From the NCBI GenBank assembly GCA_905250125.1, contig CAJNOL010000130.1, positions 177,481 to 241,480 of the forward strand: DNA of 64,000 bases. Direction: 5' to 3'. The DNA is from Rotaria sordida. Taxonomy: Eukaryota > Rotifera > Eurotatoria > Philodinida > Philodinidae. Numbering within the stretch: the stretch's first letter is position 1; every line of letters begins with the position of its first letter. This document shows positions 48,976 to 61,487 of the stretch, piece after piece. The notes under the pieces are model-generated. The model was given only the letters and a program-made list of their open reading frames with translations, searched no databases and was not told the origin of the DNA. A program made the position numbers and the translations under genes.

Positions 48976-49270
48976 ATAGTCAATCGCAAAAAACACAAAT
49001 TTTGTCAGAGGATTTTTTCATCTGTAGAACTTTGTAGAGCTCGTTGTGTTGATTATTTTGGTAAAAACATATTTAAATTTACTCAATAAATCATAGTGCT
49101 GGAGTCTAAATATTCGAAATTGTCAACTACCGCTCAACAGCAGTCAAGAATAGCCGAAGATTTTGAGTATTTTGGCTCTAACGCCATGACTTATCAAGTG
49201 AATGAGCTTTACAAAGTTTTACAGACAAAAAAAATTATCTGAGAACCTTGTGTTTTTTGCAGTGGACTAC
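48976..49270. repeat. Fold-back element, ~80 bp arms
   Basis: Left end AGTCAATCGCAAAAAACACA and right end TGTGTTTTTTGCAGTGGACT are inverted copies. Inner matches include CTGTAGAACTTTGTAGAGCT mirrored by GAGCTTTACAAAGTTTTACA. The centre of about 130 bp is unique. No ORF. Confidence 0.65.
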
Positions 49271-49469
49271 TCAGGGAAATATTCGTCCAAAATATAATTT
49301 GTAAGCATTTTGTCGTTTGTAGTGAGATTAATAAGCATCGTCATTTTACTACGATTTACTTATGTGAACTTTTATATTTCATTTTTTGTAAGATTCACGT
49401 ATTTCAAAATATCTGGAATCGACTGAGTTGCTAATAAATCAGAATGTGATTAAATCCATCGATGATATT

Positions 49470-50400
49470 ATGGGGAGTGACTCGTTATCTTTACTATCCT
49501 TTATAATAAAGGATAAAGATAAAATAAAGGAATAAAAGATACTTTTACAAGAGATAATGTGACTAGAAGAGTTCTAGAGTCGTAAAAATTTGTATTCAGA
49601 GAGATTTTCCTCATTAAAAAAATATTTTGATTGAAAACACTCTACCTAAGACAAGATTCAAAAAATAGAGAAATACAAACTTTGTTTCTGTTTTTTTTTA
49701 ATGTATTAACAAGCATGGAAGTGTTCTTATGGTATTCTTGATGCTATTTAAATCTCATTGTATTATGAGGCATCTTTTTGAGACGCTATTTTAAAGTCAT
49801 ATAATGTCTCAATTCGATGTCGCTCACATTCCTCATCTCTGAATAAGAATTCCTTGTGATTGTTAGTTCAACTTCAACCTATCAATAACTTCGCGAACCA
49901 TAGTCCATGTTTCCTCGACTAAAGGAAGGATCATACGAAATAAAACGAGTTTATATACTTGGTCCTATATGTTTAACAATCACAAGGAATTCTTGTTCAG
50001 AGATGAGGAGTGTGAGCGACATCCATTTGAGATATGATATGACTTTAAAATAGCGTCTCAAAAAGATGCCTCATAACACAATGAGACTTAAACGACATCA
50101 AAAATACCATAAGAACACTTTCTTGCTTGTTAATACACTAAAAAAAACAGAGACAAAGTTTTCATTTCTCTATTTTTTGAATCTCGCCTTACGTAGAGTG
50201 TTTTTAATCAAGATATTTTTTTAATGAGAAGAATCTTTCTGAATACGGATTATACGACTCTAGAACTCTTCTAGTTTCATTATCTCCTGTAAAAGTATCC
50301 TTTATTACTTTATTTTATTTTTATAAAATAAATGATAAATTGTTTTTTGTCATTACTTTATCTTTAATAAATAAAAATAAGCGATATATTTATCTTTATT
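49470..50400. repeat. Long palindrome, ~390 bp arms
   Basis: The left arm runs from about 49470 to 49863, the right from about 49965 to 50400, with a ~100 bp spacer. Long mirrored stretches include AGAAGAGTTCTAGAGTCGTA with TACGACTCTAGAACTCTTCT, GAGGCATCTTTTTGAGACGC with GCGTCTCAAAAAGATGCCTC, and TCTGAATAAGAATTCCTTGT with ACAAGGAATTCTTGTTCAGA. Identity is high. No ORF with recognisable features. The outer ends merge into AT-rich TTTATCTTTA-type DNA, so exact termini are unclear. Confidence 0.8.
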
Positions 50401-51660
50401 CTATAAAATAGTATTAAAGGACTACCTCTAGATACTATTTCGAATTTTATGGGATATTGGATTGAGGCCTTTGCCTTCAGTAGAATTTCCATGAACTGTT
50501 TCAGTTCTGATACAAGCATAAACGAAATTATTAATCAATAATCTTCTTACTTTTATTTTTTAATTAGTAAAGCCATTTATTTAGTATACGTAGAAGTGTA
50601 TCTTTAACAAATATTGACTCTGTAAAATGATAATAAATCGCATTGATAATGCTTTGAAAAATTGACTGACAAGAAAAACAATCGACATAAAAAGATGGAT
50701 ATGATATTCACATATCTTTCTTATTGAAAACAAAAACTAACTTGAAAAACATTTTAACTTTAAACTTATAGTATACCATTCATTTAGCTAAACACAAATT
50801 TCAGAGTATAATTTTGTTGTAAAACGACGTTCTTGCTGAAATTATCCAACAATGATTCAATATATATATATATATAGATCCTATCTTAATCACCCTATAA
50901 AATTTCTAAAGATGATCTCAATCTATTTTCTATACGTCGACGATTCAAACGCTATCAATTCTTCACTTTTATACATGGTATAAAAGTCACATCGCTGTAT
51001 AAAGGAAGTGTACACTTTGCCTAATAAAAATATTGGCCAAATAAAAAAAAATGATTGTATTATTTCGAGAATACTTTAAAGGAACAAAATGATTGAAAAA
51101 AGACGCATGTACAGGTGAGTTTAATAAACTCAGTATATGTTTGCTTTTCTTACTCACTTTTTTGAATGTTCGCTAATAGAAGTACATTGATGCTGAAAAA
51201 TAGGTAATTACCAAAAAAAGCCCAAATTTTTTTTATATAATTTTTGTTTGTCATGGTTTTGAAATAGAAAAAAAACACATATAAAGTATCTCTAAACTTC
51301 ATTCTAACAGCATTTGTTTTCGTGATCGAAGTAAGTGTATATCAGAATACTTAAAGAAATAACCTAAGTACTCTATGCTTACAAAAACCTAAATTTTATG
51401 ATTGACTAAAAGATTACTTGTATTTCGTTCTTTTATGAATGCGTCATCAGATTGAAAAGAACTTATATGGATGAAATGAATGAATCAGTTTATTGTATTT
51501 ATTACGATTTCTATTGAAAGCTCTGAGAAATAAACACGTTAATACGAAACTATTCGATTGAATGATGATGACAGTATTTGAGATGTTTAAACAAAAAAAA
51601 GTATGAATGAGAAAGAAAAAAAAATATGTGTAGGTGATTCACTCTATTATTAATAGTCAT
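50401..51660. other. Spacer upstream of the serine protease
   Basis: About 1.26 kb with poly-A/T runs and a short (AT)n tract near 50862. I see no gene and no further element. Confidence 0.4.
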
Positions 51661-51661
51661 C

Positions 51662-51704
51662 TATATAAAACTAACATTTGTCATTCCAAAGACTAGACTC
51701 AGTT
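51662..51704 (+). promoter_or_regulatory. Candidate TATA box and initiator of the serine protease gene
   Basis: TATATAAAA at about 51662 lies about 70 bases before the start codon. A TCAGTT initiator-like word lies at about 51699, some 37 bases further on. The spacing is slightly longer than the usual TATA-to-start distance, so the pairing is tentative. Confidence 0.4.
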
Positions 51705-51733
51705 CAACTATAAAATAATTCAAAATCAACGAC

Positions 51734-52779
51734 ATGACACTCTTTTGGATAGTACTATTACTGACAATTACTCAACCGACTTATCAAGTACTGTATTCAT
51801 GCAATTCAAGTGTCGCTTGTGGATGTTCATCGAATCCAGTCTCAATTGGCCGTATTGTAGGTGGAGAAGCCGCTGATGTATCAACTTGGAGTTGGACTGT
51901 GTCAATTCTTATTGGTAATGGCTACTTATGTGGTGGATCAATCATGTCAAATTCATGGATCATCACAGCAGCGCATTGTGTAGATACTGGCTTTGATTTG
52001 TCGGTCACTATTTATGCAGGATCCAATAAACAATGGTTTGGTACTCAAGTTCGAACAGTGTCACAGATTATTCTACATCCTTACTATAACAAGACCACTT
52101 TTATCAATGATATTGCTCTATTAAAACTTGCTTCTCCACTCAATATGAGTGATCATAATGTGAATAGAATCTGTATGCCACTTGTCAGTTCAACAATCCT
52201 AGCATCTGTCCAATGGCCAGAGGTTGATACGACTGTAAGTTTCTTTCTCTCTCTAATAGTTCTTACTCATTTCCTTTGATAGGTTGTAGCAGTTGGATGG
52301 GGCAGATTGTCTGAGGGTGGTTCTTCAGCAACAAGTCTTCAACAAGTTACCTTGCAAACAATAGACTATCTAGCACCGACTTGTACATCAGTGATAAGTG
52401 ATGAAAAAGTACAATTCTGTGCTGGAGTTCCTGGAAATACCAAAGGTTATTTTACACTTGTTTTATGTTGCTGTAATTTAACTTGTTGTCACACTTTTTT
52501 GTAGATGCATGTCAAGGTGACTCCGGTGGTCCATTGATGATGTTTACATCAAGTAATCAATGGGTATTAGTTGGTCTAACAAGTAGTGGTATTGGATGTG
52601 CACGAGCACGTTATTCTGGTATTTATACTCGTGTAGCTGTTTACAAAGATTGGATCCAATCCTACACAAATGATTCTTATTGGCTTGTAATGAAATCACA
52701 TGCAAACATGATTCCAATGTCCACTGTTATTTTATTTTTCTTCCATGGACTAATTCCTCTTGTAATATTTCGTCCATGA
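51734..52779 (+). CDS. Trypsin-like S1 serine protease with hydrophobic C-terminal tail
   Basis: Three exons (51734-52234, 52283-52445, 52505-52779) give a chymotrypsin-family (S1A) endopeptidase. Residues 1-18 form a signal peptide. R40 precedes IVGG, the activation cleavage site of the zymogen. The triad is intact: His81 in TAAHC, Asp126 in NDIALL, Ser228 in GDSGGP. Asp222, six residues before the Ser, predicts cleavage after Lys/Arg. The protein ends in [23 protein letters not shown]-like hydrophobic sequence, suggesting a membrane tail or GPI signal. Several N-glycosylation sites (NSS, NKT, NMS, NDS) are present. Introns are 48 and 59 nt. Two decayed relatives follow downstream, so this is the surviving member of a small tandem family. 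No close named orthologue is recognised. Confidence 0.95.
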
Positions 52780-52890
52780 ATAATATGATATTTTTTCTAT
52801 AGTTTCTATGTTTAGACTTTAAGTCATCTTTAAATTGATTTATTTTCTATTCTATTCGTATCTTCATTTCTCATCGCATAACGAATTTTG

Positions 52891-52896
52891 AATAAA
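52891..52896 (+). terminator. Likely polyadenylation signal of the protease gene
   Basis: AATAAA about 112 bases after the stop codon, in AT-rich DNA, at a plausible distance. Confidence 0.45.
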
Positions 52897-53289
52897 ATTA
52901 GAAAAAAATAAAATTTTCAATAGTGTTTTTGAAATATTTAATTTAAATATATTGAACAGAAACTATCGACCAAGATTTCGCGACAATTGGTTCTCACATA
53001 TAATAATATTGATTAACAAAGAAACCCAACTCAAGATCATTGAGCGTAACTAAATGAATATGTAACGATTATAATAGCATAGTCATATCTATTATATATC
53101 ATTTGTTCATGATTTCTGGTAGTAGGAAACTGTGCAAGTCAACATGATAAATTATAAAGATCAAAATCATTATTATTGGAGATCTGAATTAGTTGAAAGA
53201 TTGTCGATAGAAAAGCAGGAATGAACAGGTTTTACTCATTTGAACATGAAGAAACAAAATCGGTCGACATCATTTTGATGAAGCATCAT

Positions 53290-54897
53290 TCAGTAAAGGA
53301 GATGTTGCAATAAGGTCGTTTCTTTGCCATTACATGGTCATTTTTTTTCGATCAGAAGAGTATGAGGGCGTTGTTAGGAGTATTTCTTGAGACTCAATTT
53401 TGCTCTATTTCAACACGACAATTTTGATCACTGTGATTTCCCTACAACTTTCAAAAATCTTTTTCTTCTCAAATTACTCCAAGATGGTATTCACTAGACG
53501 CAACTTTTCACACTGATCACTAATATCGTATTTAAAACAAAAAACAATTGAGTTTTAACAAAGAAACACACGTGCTACAAATAAATCGATCACACAGTAA
53601 TTTTTCACTTGACAACACTTTTTGGTATATAAGAAATATACTTAAACAAATAGGTTTATTTTCTGAGATATAAAGTATTTAGGCAAAACTGTTTGGTCTA
53701 TCCATTCCAAGTGAAATGAGCTCTAAAAAACTTATACTTGATTGCAAATTCGCAAAAAAAGGTAGAAATATTTTAAAAGATGAGTTTTATAACTTTTTAT
53801 CCGACTTTATATTACTCGAAGATGTTCTGGTATCAAGAAGTCATATACACTGTCCGATAAAGTTTCCGATGCCTTATCCGAATATGAATTTCAAATTCGC
53901 ATATAAAGATGTACATCAGATTTTCAGAGATCCTCTAGAAAACCAATCCTAGAAACATAAAGAATTTAGGTTTTTGGATAATGCCAACATATTTAGCATA
54001 TCTTAAAACCTATTTCGACAATTTTCCGCAGCCTGAACTCGACCACAACAATAGATATTCAGAATGTTCTAATTGATTGTTAAGGAAGCCATTTTTTTTC
54101 CGTAGATTGTAGCAACTAGTGTATTACATAATTGTGTCTAGTAAAAACTATAAAAAAATTGTAGGAATAGGTTTGAAGATATGCTAAATACGTTGGCGTT
54201 GCCGAAACGTCTAATTTCTTTAGGATTCTAGGGTTGGTTTTCTAGAGGATCTCTAGAAATCCGATGTACATCTTTCTATGCGAATTCGAAATTCATATTC
54301 GGATAAGGCATAAAAAACTTTGTCGGACAGTGTATATGATTTTATGATATCAGAACATCTTCGAGTAATATAAAGTCGGATAAAAAGTCATAAAACTCAT
54401 CTGTTAAAATATTTCTACCTTTTTTTGCGAATTTGCAATCAAGTATAAGTTTTTTAGAGCTCATTTCACTTGGAATGAATAGACCAAACAGTTTTGCCTA
54501 AATACTTTATATCTCAGAAAATAAACCTATTTATTTAAGTATATTTCTTATATGCAAAAAGAGTTGCCAGATGAGAAGCAACTTAGTGATAGATTTATTT
54601 GTAGTATGCGTGTTTCTCTGTTAAAAAACTTAAATCGTTTTCGGTTTTAAATACAATATTCATGATCAGCACGAAAAGTTGTACCTAGTGAATATAATCG
54701 TGAAGTAATTTAAAAGAAAAAAGTTTTTGGAAGTCGTGTAGGGAACCACAGTGGTCAAAAAGATTATATCGAGATACAGCAAAACTAAGCCTCAGAAAAT
54801 ACTCCTAACAACTCCCTGATACACTTTCGATCGAAATAAAACGAAAATATCATGAGCAAAAAACACGGCCTTATTGCAACACCTCCTTTAGATAGTG
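53290..54897. repeat. 1.6 kb fold-back element with ~700 bp arms
   Basis: The largest palindrome here. Ends: AAAGGAGATGTTGCAATAAG (about 53297) and TTATTGCAACACCTCCTTTA (about 54873). Mirrored inner blocks include GAGCTCTAAAAAACTTATAC with GTATAAGTTTTTTAGAGCTC, AACTGTTTGGTCTATCCATT with AATGAATAGACCAAACAGTT, and TATATACACTGTCCGA-type words. The unique centre is about 130 bp (54020-54150). Inner arms are about 90-95% identical and outer arms less so. A 78-residue ORF in the left arm (53716-53952) is not kept in the right arm and has no known domain. Confidence 0.85.
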
Positions 54898-55436
54898 CTA
54901 CAGAATATATATACACAAATTTGTACATAACTAACCTTAACATTGATTCGTACTTATTCTAATAGATCAAATTATAACTTGACAAGAACACAGAAGTTTT
55001 CTTAAGGCAAAGAATTCTATAGACGAAAATATCTTTGACGTCAGGATAATAATAATCCATATATATATAGTCTCGTTTTGCTTGACTTTTTACTAATGAT
55101 GATGTAACATATTTTGTAAGATGCGTGATTCAAAGTAAAAGAAAAATCGTTGACGAACAGTAAATAATCATTCATGTCATGCGAAGTGAAAACGTAAAGA
55201 ACAAAGTACCCTCATGTTAGAATAAAGCATAATTTCAAATCATCACTCCTGCTGGCAAGGTAATGTATAAGACTACCAGAAGAAAATAATAACGTAAGAT
55301 TTTTGCAAAATATTTCTTTTCTTGCACTCTCTTTTATAACTACCATATTGCCATTACCTTAACTATTCTTCTTTCTAAGTACTTTGAAACTTAATCATTA
55401 AGTAACGTACATATGTAATTCAAGTGTAAGATGTGT
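54898..55436. other. Spacer before the first protease pseudogene
   Basis: About 540 bases of AT-rich DNA without gene or repeat signal. Confidence 0.35.
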
Positions 55437-56099
55437 TTGTTCTAGCAATACAGTAATAGTCACAAAAATTGTAGGTAAAGAAACCGTCAGTTAAAAAACT
55501 TGGGATTGACCTGTATTTTTCATAATGAATAATACATTTTTTTTTAATGATGGATCCATTTTATCAAATATTTGGATAATTACAGCAGTATATTGTGTAA
55601 ATGATGATTCTGCTTCTCAAATTATCGTTTTGGCTGGATCCAAAATATCCTTCGGTGAAATCTTCAGTGAATGCATAAAACAATGAACAAACAACATGGA
55701 TTTTCATTTATTTATTAATTTATTTAAATAATAGATTATTGCCATCGGTTGGAGAAGGTTATCAAACACTGTTCTATCATCACAAATACTTCAGCAAGTG
55801 ACTCTTCAAGTAACCTTTGGTCAAAGTATTATCTGTAGCTCTTCGTTAAAAGATCAATCAAAACAATTTTGTACACATGTGACCACTCATAACAAAGGTA
55901 AAACTCTAATACATACTGATTTCAAAATTTAAAATAATAATTATATTGTCTCAATAGATGTATGTTATGGTGATTCAGGTAGTCCTTCAATGCTGTTTAG
56001 TTCGAATAGCCGATGGCTAATAATCTCTATCACTTCATTTGAAGAAATCCATGTAATGTATTGTGTTGCGTACTTATTTAAAAATTGGAATTTTATTTA
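55437..56099 (+). pseudogene. Decayed S1 serine protease copy 1
   Basis: Pieces in the order of the intact gene: CSSNTVIVTKIVGKETVS, NIWIITAVYCVND (the catalytic His of TAAHC is Tyr here), IVLAGSKISFGE, then after a ~50 nt intron IIAIGWRRLSNTVLSSQILQ, QVTLQ, QFCTHVTTHNK and finally DVCYGDSGSPSMLFSSNSRW, ending in a stop. The Ser motif is GDSGSP. The segment with the catalytic Asp (NDIALL) is missing, and stop codons interrupt the first exon. It is therefore inactive as a protease. Positions of the two introns match the upstream gene, so it arose by DNA duplication, not by retroposition. Confidence 0.82.
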
Positions 56100-57369
56100 A
56101 ACTTCTGCTTCATTGAAAAACGAAATCAATAGAACAAACGTGAGCTTCATGTTTCATTATTTGTCTTCCGTGTATTTTATTCAATTTCTGGCAAAACATA
56201 AATAAATAGTTCTAAAGTATAAATGTTATGGTAGGATCTACAAAAATAAGCATGATATTTTGTTAGAAAGAATATTTCATAGCCAACGACATTTGTTCAT
56301 TTGGAATGATGTGATCAGACTTTAACATTCCTATAGGAAAACATTCAAAACAAATATTATTGTTTAAATATGATCATACGAATTCGACAAGCCAGATTGA
56401 TTGTCATAATGAAAGTCTAAAGAAAATTGATATTATGATTTCTGACCATTGTTAGCTTGGATTTTACTGTAAAACTTTACGAATACATAAGATCTCAACG
56501 GTGGCTTAGTATATTGGTGTTAAAGCATCAGAAAAAAAATATATCCAACATTTTTGTTTATACTTTCAACAAATATATATCGAAAATGAATATTAATAGA
56601 AGTTAATCTTATTTTTATAAAAACTATGAATGTTTGTTAAAATATTCGACTATAACTGAAACTAAGAAAAAAAAATAATATGACTATAAGCATTTAAAAG
56701 TAGTAATGTAGATGAAATTCTTCGAGATACTCTACGACGGGAGCTTGTCGCCAAACAATAGTTTTCAAAACAATAATAATCATTGTTTACTTCATAACAT
56801 ATGTTTCACAAGTTATTATTTACTTTGTTGCATTATTGCTCAATACATTACCATTTATCTGTAGAAAGATATGGCTGCGTTCAAACAACATTTCACTATT
56901 TTGATTGCTCGTCTTCCTAACTCTTTCTTCATATTCAAACAAGATGAAAAATTATACCCTTTAAAAGAATACTATTCAATAGCAGACAACGTGTTCATTA
57001 CTTTTTCCTTCTATTTTTCAGAAATATCAATCATAATTTAGAAAGTAGAAAAGAGTGTAGCGTTCAGTTCTTGGTAATCTATTGCTTGAAAATACTATTC
57101 GTTTGACTTTTGAATTTATTATTAGCAGAACAGATAAAATATAACAACAACAGTGATTTCATAAGATTTCATGTGCTGTATGGATATTACATTTTAGTTT
57201 TTCTCGGAAAAAATTTTGTAAATTGAACTAACGAAAAGATCACAAATTGTAATATGATTTTACTTTAGATAATTATTAGACGTGGCGTTATCGGAACGAT
57301 TTAACAAAGAATTGACTCATGTAATTGCAAGTACATCATGCAAATATTTAATGAATTTATCAATATTAA
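56100..57369. other. Spacer between protease pseudogenes
   Basis: About 1.3 kb, AT-rich, no ORF or repeat that I can support. Confidence 0.35.
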
Positions 57370-58130
57370 GAAAAATTAAGAGTGAAGAAGCAGGTGTTAC
57401 AGCAACTGGACAATGAGCCATATAACTTTTTATTAGTGGCAATTATTTATGTAGTAAACCGATCGTGTCAAATTTATGAATTAACACAATAGCACATTAT
57501 ATAAACATTGTAGTTATATCACAGATTACTATTTATGTAGATTTAAATATTCGTTGATTTGATAATCAACACTGACTATCATCATATATCATTGTTTATT
57601 CAAATTAGAATCCATCCATTTTTGTTGATGATATTTCTCTGTTACATATTGCTTTGCGATTGAATATAACCAATCTTCGGATGAATGCCATTGGTATGAA
57701 GTATCGCAACCCATTAGTATTAGGTGTTTGGGGAATAGCCGTCGGCAAATATTACCATATGTTATTTCTTTTATCTCTCTGTTGTTTTTCTCTATGTTTT
57801 TAAAACTATTTGTTAGGTCATAGCCATCGGATGGAATGAATTGAAGTCAATGGGTACATTACATCAAAATTCAATTTATGTTCCTTAGTTACGTTATTGA
57901 CCAGTACAGTTATGTGCTGATGTTTATAGTAGTGACAAAGATTTGTTTTTTGTATATCTTTCTATCTTTTATTAATGTTTATCTTATTTATTTGTTTATA
58001 GATTCATCTCAAGGACAACACAGATGATGCTCAGATGACATTTATTTTAAACAATCAATGAGTGTTGGTTAATCTAAAAAAATAATGATATTCAATGTGA
58101 TCAACTATTAGCGAATGTTTATAACCCGTA
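57370..58130 (+). pseudogene. Decayed S1 serine protease copy 2
   Basis: More eroded than copy 1. Recognisable pieces are EEAGVTATGQ, ISGNYLCSKPIVSNL, NTIAHYINIVVISQ (the His region, Ala-His kept but Cys lost), VDDISLLHIALRLNITNLRM (the [15 protein letters not shown] segment), a central VIAIGWNELKS after a ~60 nt intron, and DSSQGQ in place of DACQGDSGG. Many stops and frame changes. The Asp-region segment is retained here but absent in copy 1, so the two pseudogenes decayed independently. Confidence 0.75.
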
Positions 58131-58448
58131 TTATTTGATATCAAGATTAGATTAGTTTGACAATGAATGTTTTCTATAGTCATGCAGTGGTGGTGTCTCA
58201 CAAATAATCTTTTCTTGTTTTATCATTTGTTTTTTTCTTTCATTTTATCGAACGATGAAAGATTAATAATGTTTTCCGTGACAGTATATTTAATTATTTA
58301 TAACGCTTCATAAAATAAGAAAAAGAAAATCTACAGATTAATTTTACAACTATTCTTATTTAATATATGTTTGTACTGAATTATTAGCAAAATTACTGAA
58401 TCCGATCTAAATACATAAATATCATGATGTATATAATCGATAACAACA

Positions 58449-61133
58449 ATGTTACGAGACTATGACGATACACTAGAATGGAACTATTATTTGAGTAGGT
58501 GAGATAAAATCTATTGACTACTAAATTATAATCATAGATGATTAGAAGATTTCTAATATAGAAAGAAAAGTTTAAATAACAATTATTTTATTATAAATAC
58601 TGTGCGCGTATCATTTAATAACTTGTATTCATATTTAGTTACTAAGAATATTAGTATTATTCTTGATAAGACTATAAAATCTATTATGTCTACAACAAAT
58701 GAATTATTATCTATTGTTCATGATGATTATATTGTACCATTGAATGTACGTTATACAGATTTCCTTAATGCTCTCTCAGAAATTCACGATGAAACTATGC
58801 AAGATCGTTGTTATAAATATTGGATGTCACTCTATCGATATTTTGATTGTTCGATGAGTAATGAACGAGTTCTTATGCTTGAAGAAAAACGAATACGAGA
58901 TATTTTACATCATCTTAATATTGAAATAGCTTCATATCAATCAGAAATCATCTATCAAATTCGTGATATATTTCTACAAAGTCATCAAGTTTTAGCCGAT
59001 CTTTATATTAAATATAATAGAAAAAAGAACAATTTAAAAAAGATTGAACAAATTATGAATAATTTAGATAATAGAATTCAAAAGAAAAAATCAGAAAATA
59101 GTATAAAAACTATTTTTACAACTGTTTCTTCATCAACATCTTTAAAATCGATGATGGAAACAATTGATAATTTAAAATTACAAATAAAAAATCTTCATAT
59201 GACACGTACGTGTGACATGATTAAGGAATTAAATTCAATTATTGTAGTTCTACTTTTTTGTATACAAGTGTTGTAGGAGGAACTTTTCAAATAGAACTTA
59301 ATTACAAAAAAGCTAAAGTCTTTTCAATGCAAATGCAAATCTTTCATATCCAACAAAAAATTCATAAAGTTGAAAAAGAATTAATTGACATTCAAGATAA
59401 GTTAACATTCAATCTTAAAGCAACTCATGAACAGCATGACAATCAATTAAATATACATCTTCAATATAAACCAAATATTTCCATTTTAATTGATCAAGAT
59501 TATTTAAATATTGATCATCAATTAATTAAAGAACAATTAAATAATGAACAAAATCTATCAATAGAATTGCTAAAACAAAATAAAAAATTAAACAACATTC
59601 TTTTATATCATATGAAGATTCTCAAAATGAATGAAAATAAACAAATACAATTGAATATAAATAATAAAAATTTCATTAAAATAATTAATATAAAACAAGA
59701 ACAAATTGAAAAAGAAAAAGATATAAAACAAGAAATTTCTCAGTTCTTAACTGAACTTAAAATCGAATTAAAAAGAAAAGAATATATTTTATCTACACAT
59801 CATCACCAAGTAGACAGATTGAATGTGAGCAAAAACTAATTATAATTAATAGAATACAAAATTAATATTCATCTTTTCTAGAATCATATTATTGAACTTA
59901 AACATAAACGTGATCAATATCTTCAAAATACTACAAAACATACATTTGAAAATTTTAATCAATCGAAAAATATTATTAAAAAAAATATTCATCAAGAAAT
60001 TAATCATCGTTTACAATTAACAATTATTTCTTATAATCTCAAACAACAGATAAATATTCTTGAAAATACTACACAACACTATGTTTTACTTGTTAAAAAA
60101 CAACGACAAAAAGTAATTAATTATGAAAAATTACATGATAAATGGATTCTACATATAAATATAAATCGAAATCGTTTATTAGAATTATTTAATAGAATTA
60201 ATAAAATTGAACAATATATAATTAATACAAGAAATTTTTTTCAACAATTTAATCATATTAAATTATCATTAATACCAAATATATTAATATTTTATAATGA
60301 AATGAATTTATCTATACAACAACGGTTAGTAATTAACTTTCTTAATATTCAAAACTTCTTTGTTTAGGAGAAACAAGAATAATAACACTAATGATGATAA
60401 AAGTTCATTAAATATGAAATTATATCAAATGAAAAAAATTTTACATTCAAATCAAATAATTTTTCAACAAATAAAACAAAATATTTCATTTATCAATAAA
60501 AATCATTCAATACTATTAAATCAAATATTAACAATAGATAAACAACGATTACATCTTATTCAATATATCGATTCTCTTCATAATAAATACTTTGTTGATG
60601 AACAACAAATATTAAATATTTTAAAAAAATTCAATAATATAAAATATACTATTGATTTAAATTATCAAAAATTTCAACAATTTACAATAGAAAAACAAAA
60701 AATAATACTTTTTTTACTAAAAAAACAACATTTAATTATATTTATTAATGAATATATTCAATTAAATGAATCAATTCGAAATAAACATCAATTATCTTAT
60801 AATAAACTTATGAATCAAATTCAACAATTACGAAATAAAATCTTAGATGAAATTCATAAAATTAAATCATTTAAAAAACAATATCAACCAAATATAAAAC
60901 AATTTATTTTTCATTTACAAAAAGAATTATTCGAATATAAAAAGAAAAACAATTATTTACAACACCGAATTCACCAACGTCACATTACTCAACAAATATT
61001 AATTGCTTCCAATAATAAACCACTTATAAAGGGTAAAGATAAATTTCCTTTTCTTTTAATAGCATACTATAGAATACTACATATTCGTCTAATGCGAAGA
61101 GTGCAAAAAACAAAGCCTATAAAAAGCACTTGA
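58449..61133 (+). CDS. Coiled-coil protein of unknown family, 789 aa
   Basis: Five exons fit together in phase: 58449-58494, 58639-59205, 59277-59824, 59882-60324 and 60368-61133, summing to exactly 790 codons. Exon 1 encodes MLRDYDDTLEWNYYL. The next part (TTNELLSIVHDDYIVPLNVR, EEKRIRDILHHLNIEI) is mixed helical. The rest is almost continuous coiled coil rich in Lys, Gln, Asn, Ile and His (IFHIQQKIHKVEKELIDIQD, IKQEQIEKEKDIKQEISQF, LYQMKKILHSNQIIFQQIKQ). The C-terminus turns basic (RRVQKTKPIKST). Length and architecture resemble ciliary CCDC proteins, but I cannot name a family. Composition is pushed strongly to A/T codons. Exon 1 is inferred from splice phase; the fallback start is Met at 58686. 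Confidence 0.75.
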
Positions 61134-61487
61134 AGATGACAAAAATATGTCTTCTTTCATTTTTATTAAAATTAATCATATTATCCTTACAATCATAAGC
61201 AAACTTTTTGATAATGATATTTTATAAACTAACAAAATTTTCATCAAAAATAGTCACGAATTTAATCAAGATTTCGGAAAATAACAATTATGATACTGAC
61301 ATAAAAATATTTATGTAAAAAGAAAAAAAAAAAAGAAAAAACATCCAATTTATTAATTGTTTAGTTAATTAAAATCTAGATATTTGAACAACATTTCATC
61401 TGCTATAGATCATCGTATAGTGCTTTTATTTATGTATAAATAAATAGATTTATAAATACGTCATTATTGATACATTCAAATATTTTT
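61134..61487. other. 3' flank of the coiled-coil gene
   Basis: About 350 bases with a poly-A tract near 61323. I see nothing else beyond the expected 3'-UTR. Confidence 0.4.

Noticed and set aside
53716-53952. 78-residue ORF in the left arm of the 1.6 kb hairpin
   Set aside because: The mirrored arm does not keep the frame and the peptide has no recognisable feature.
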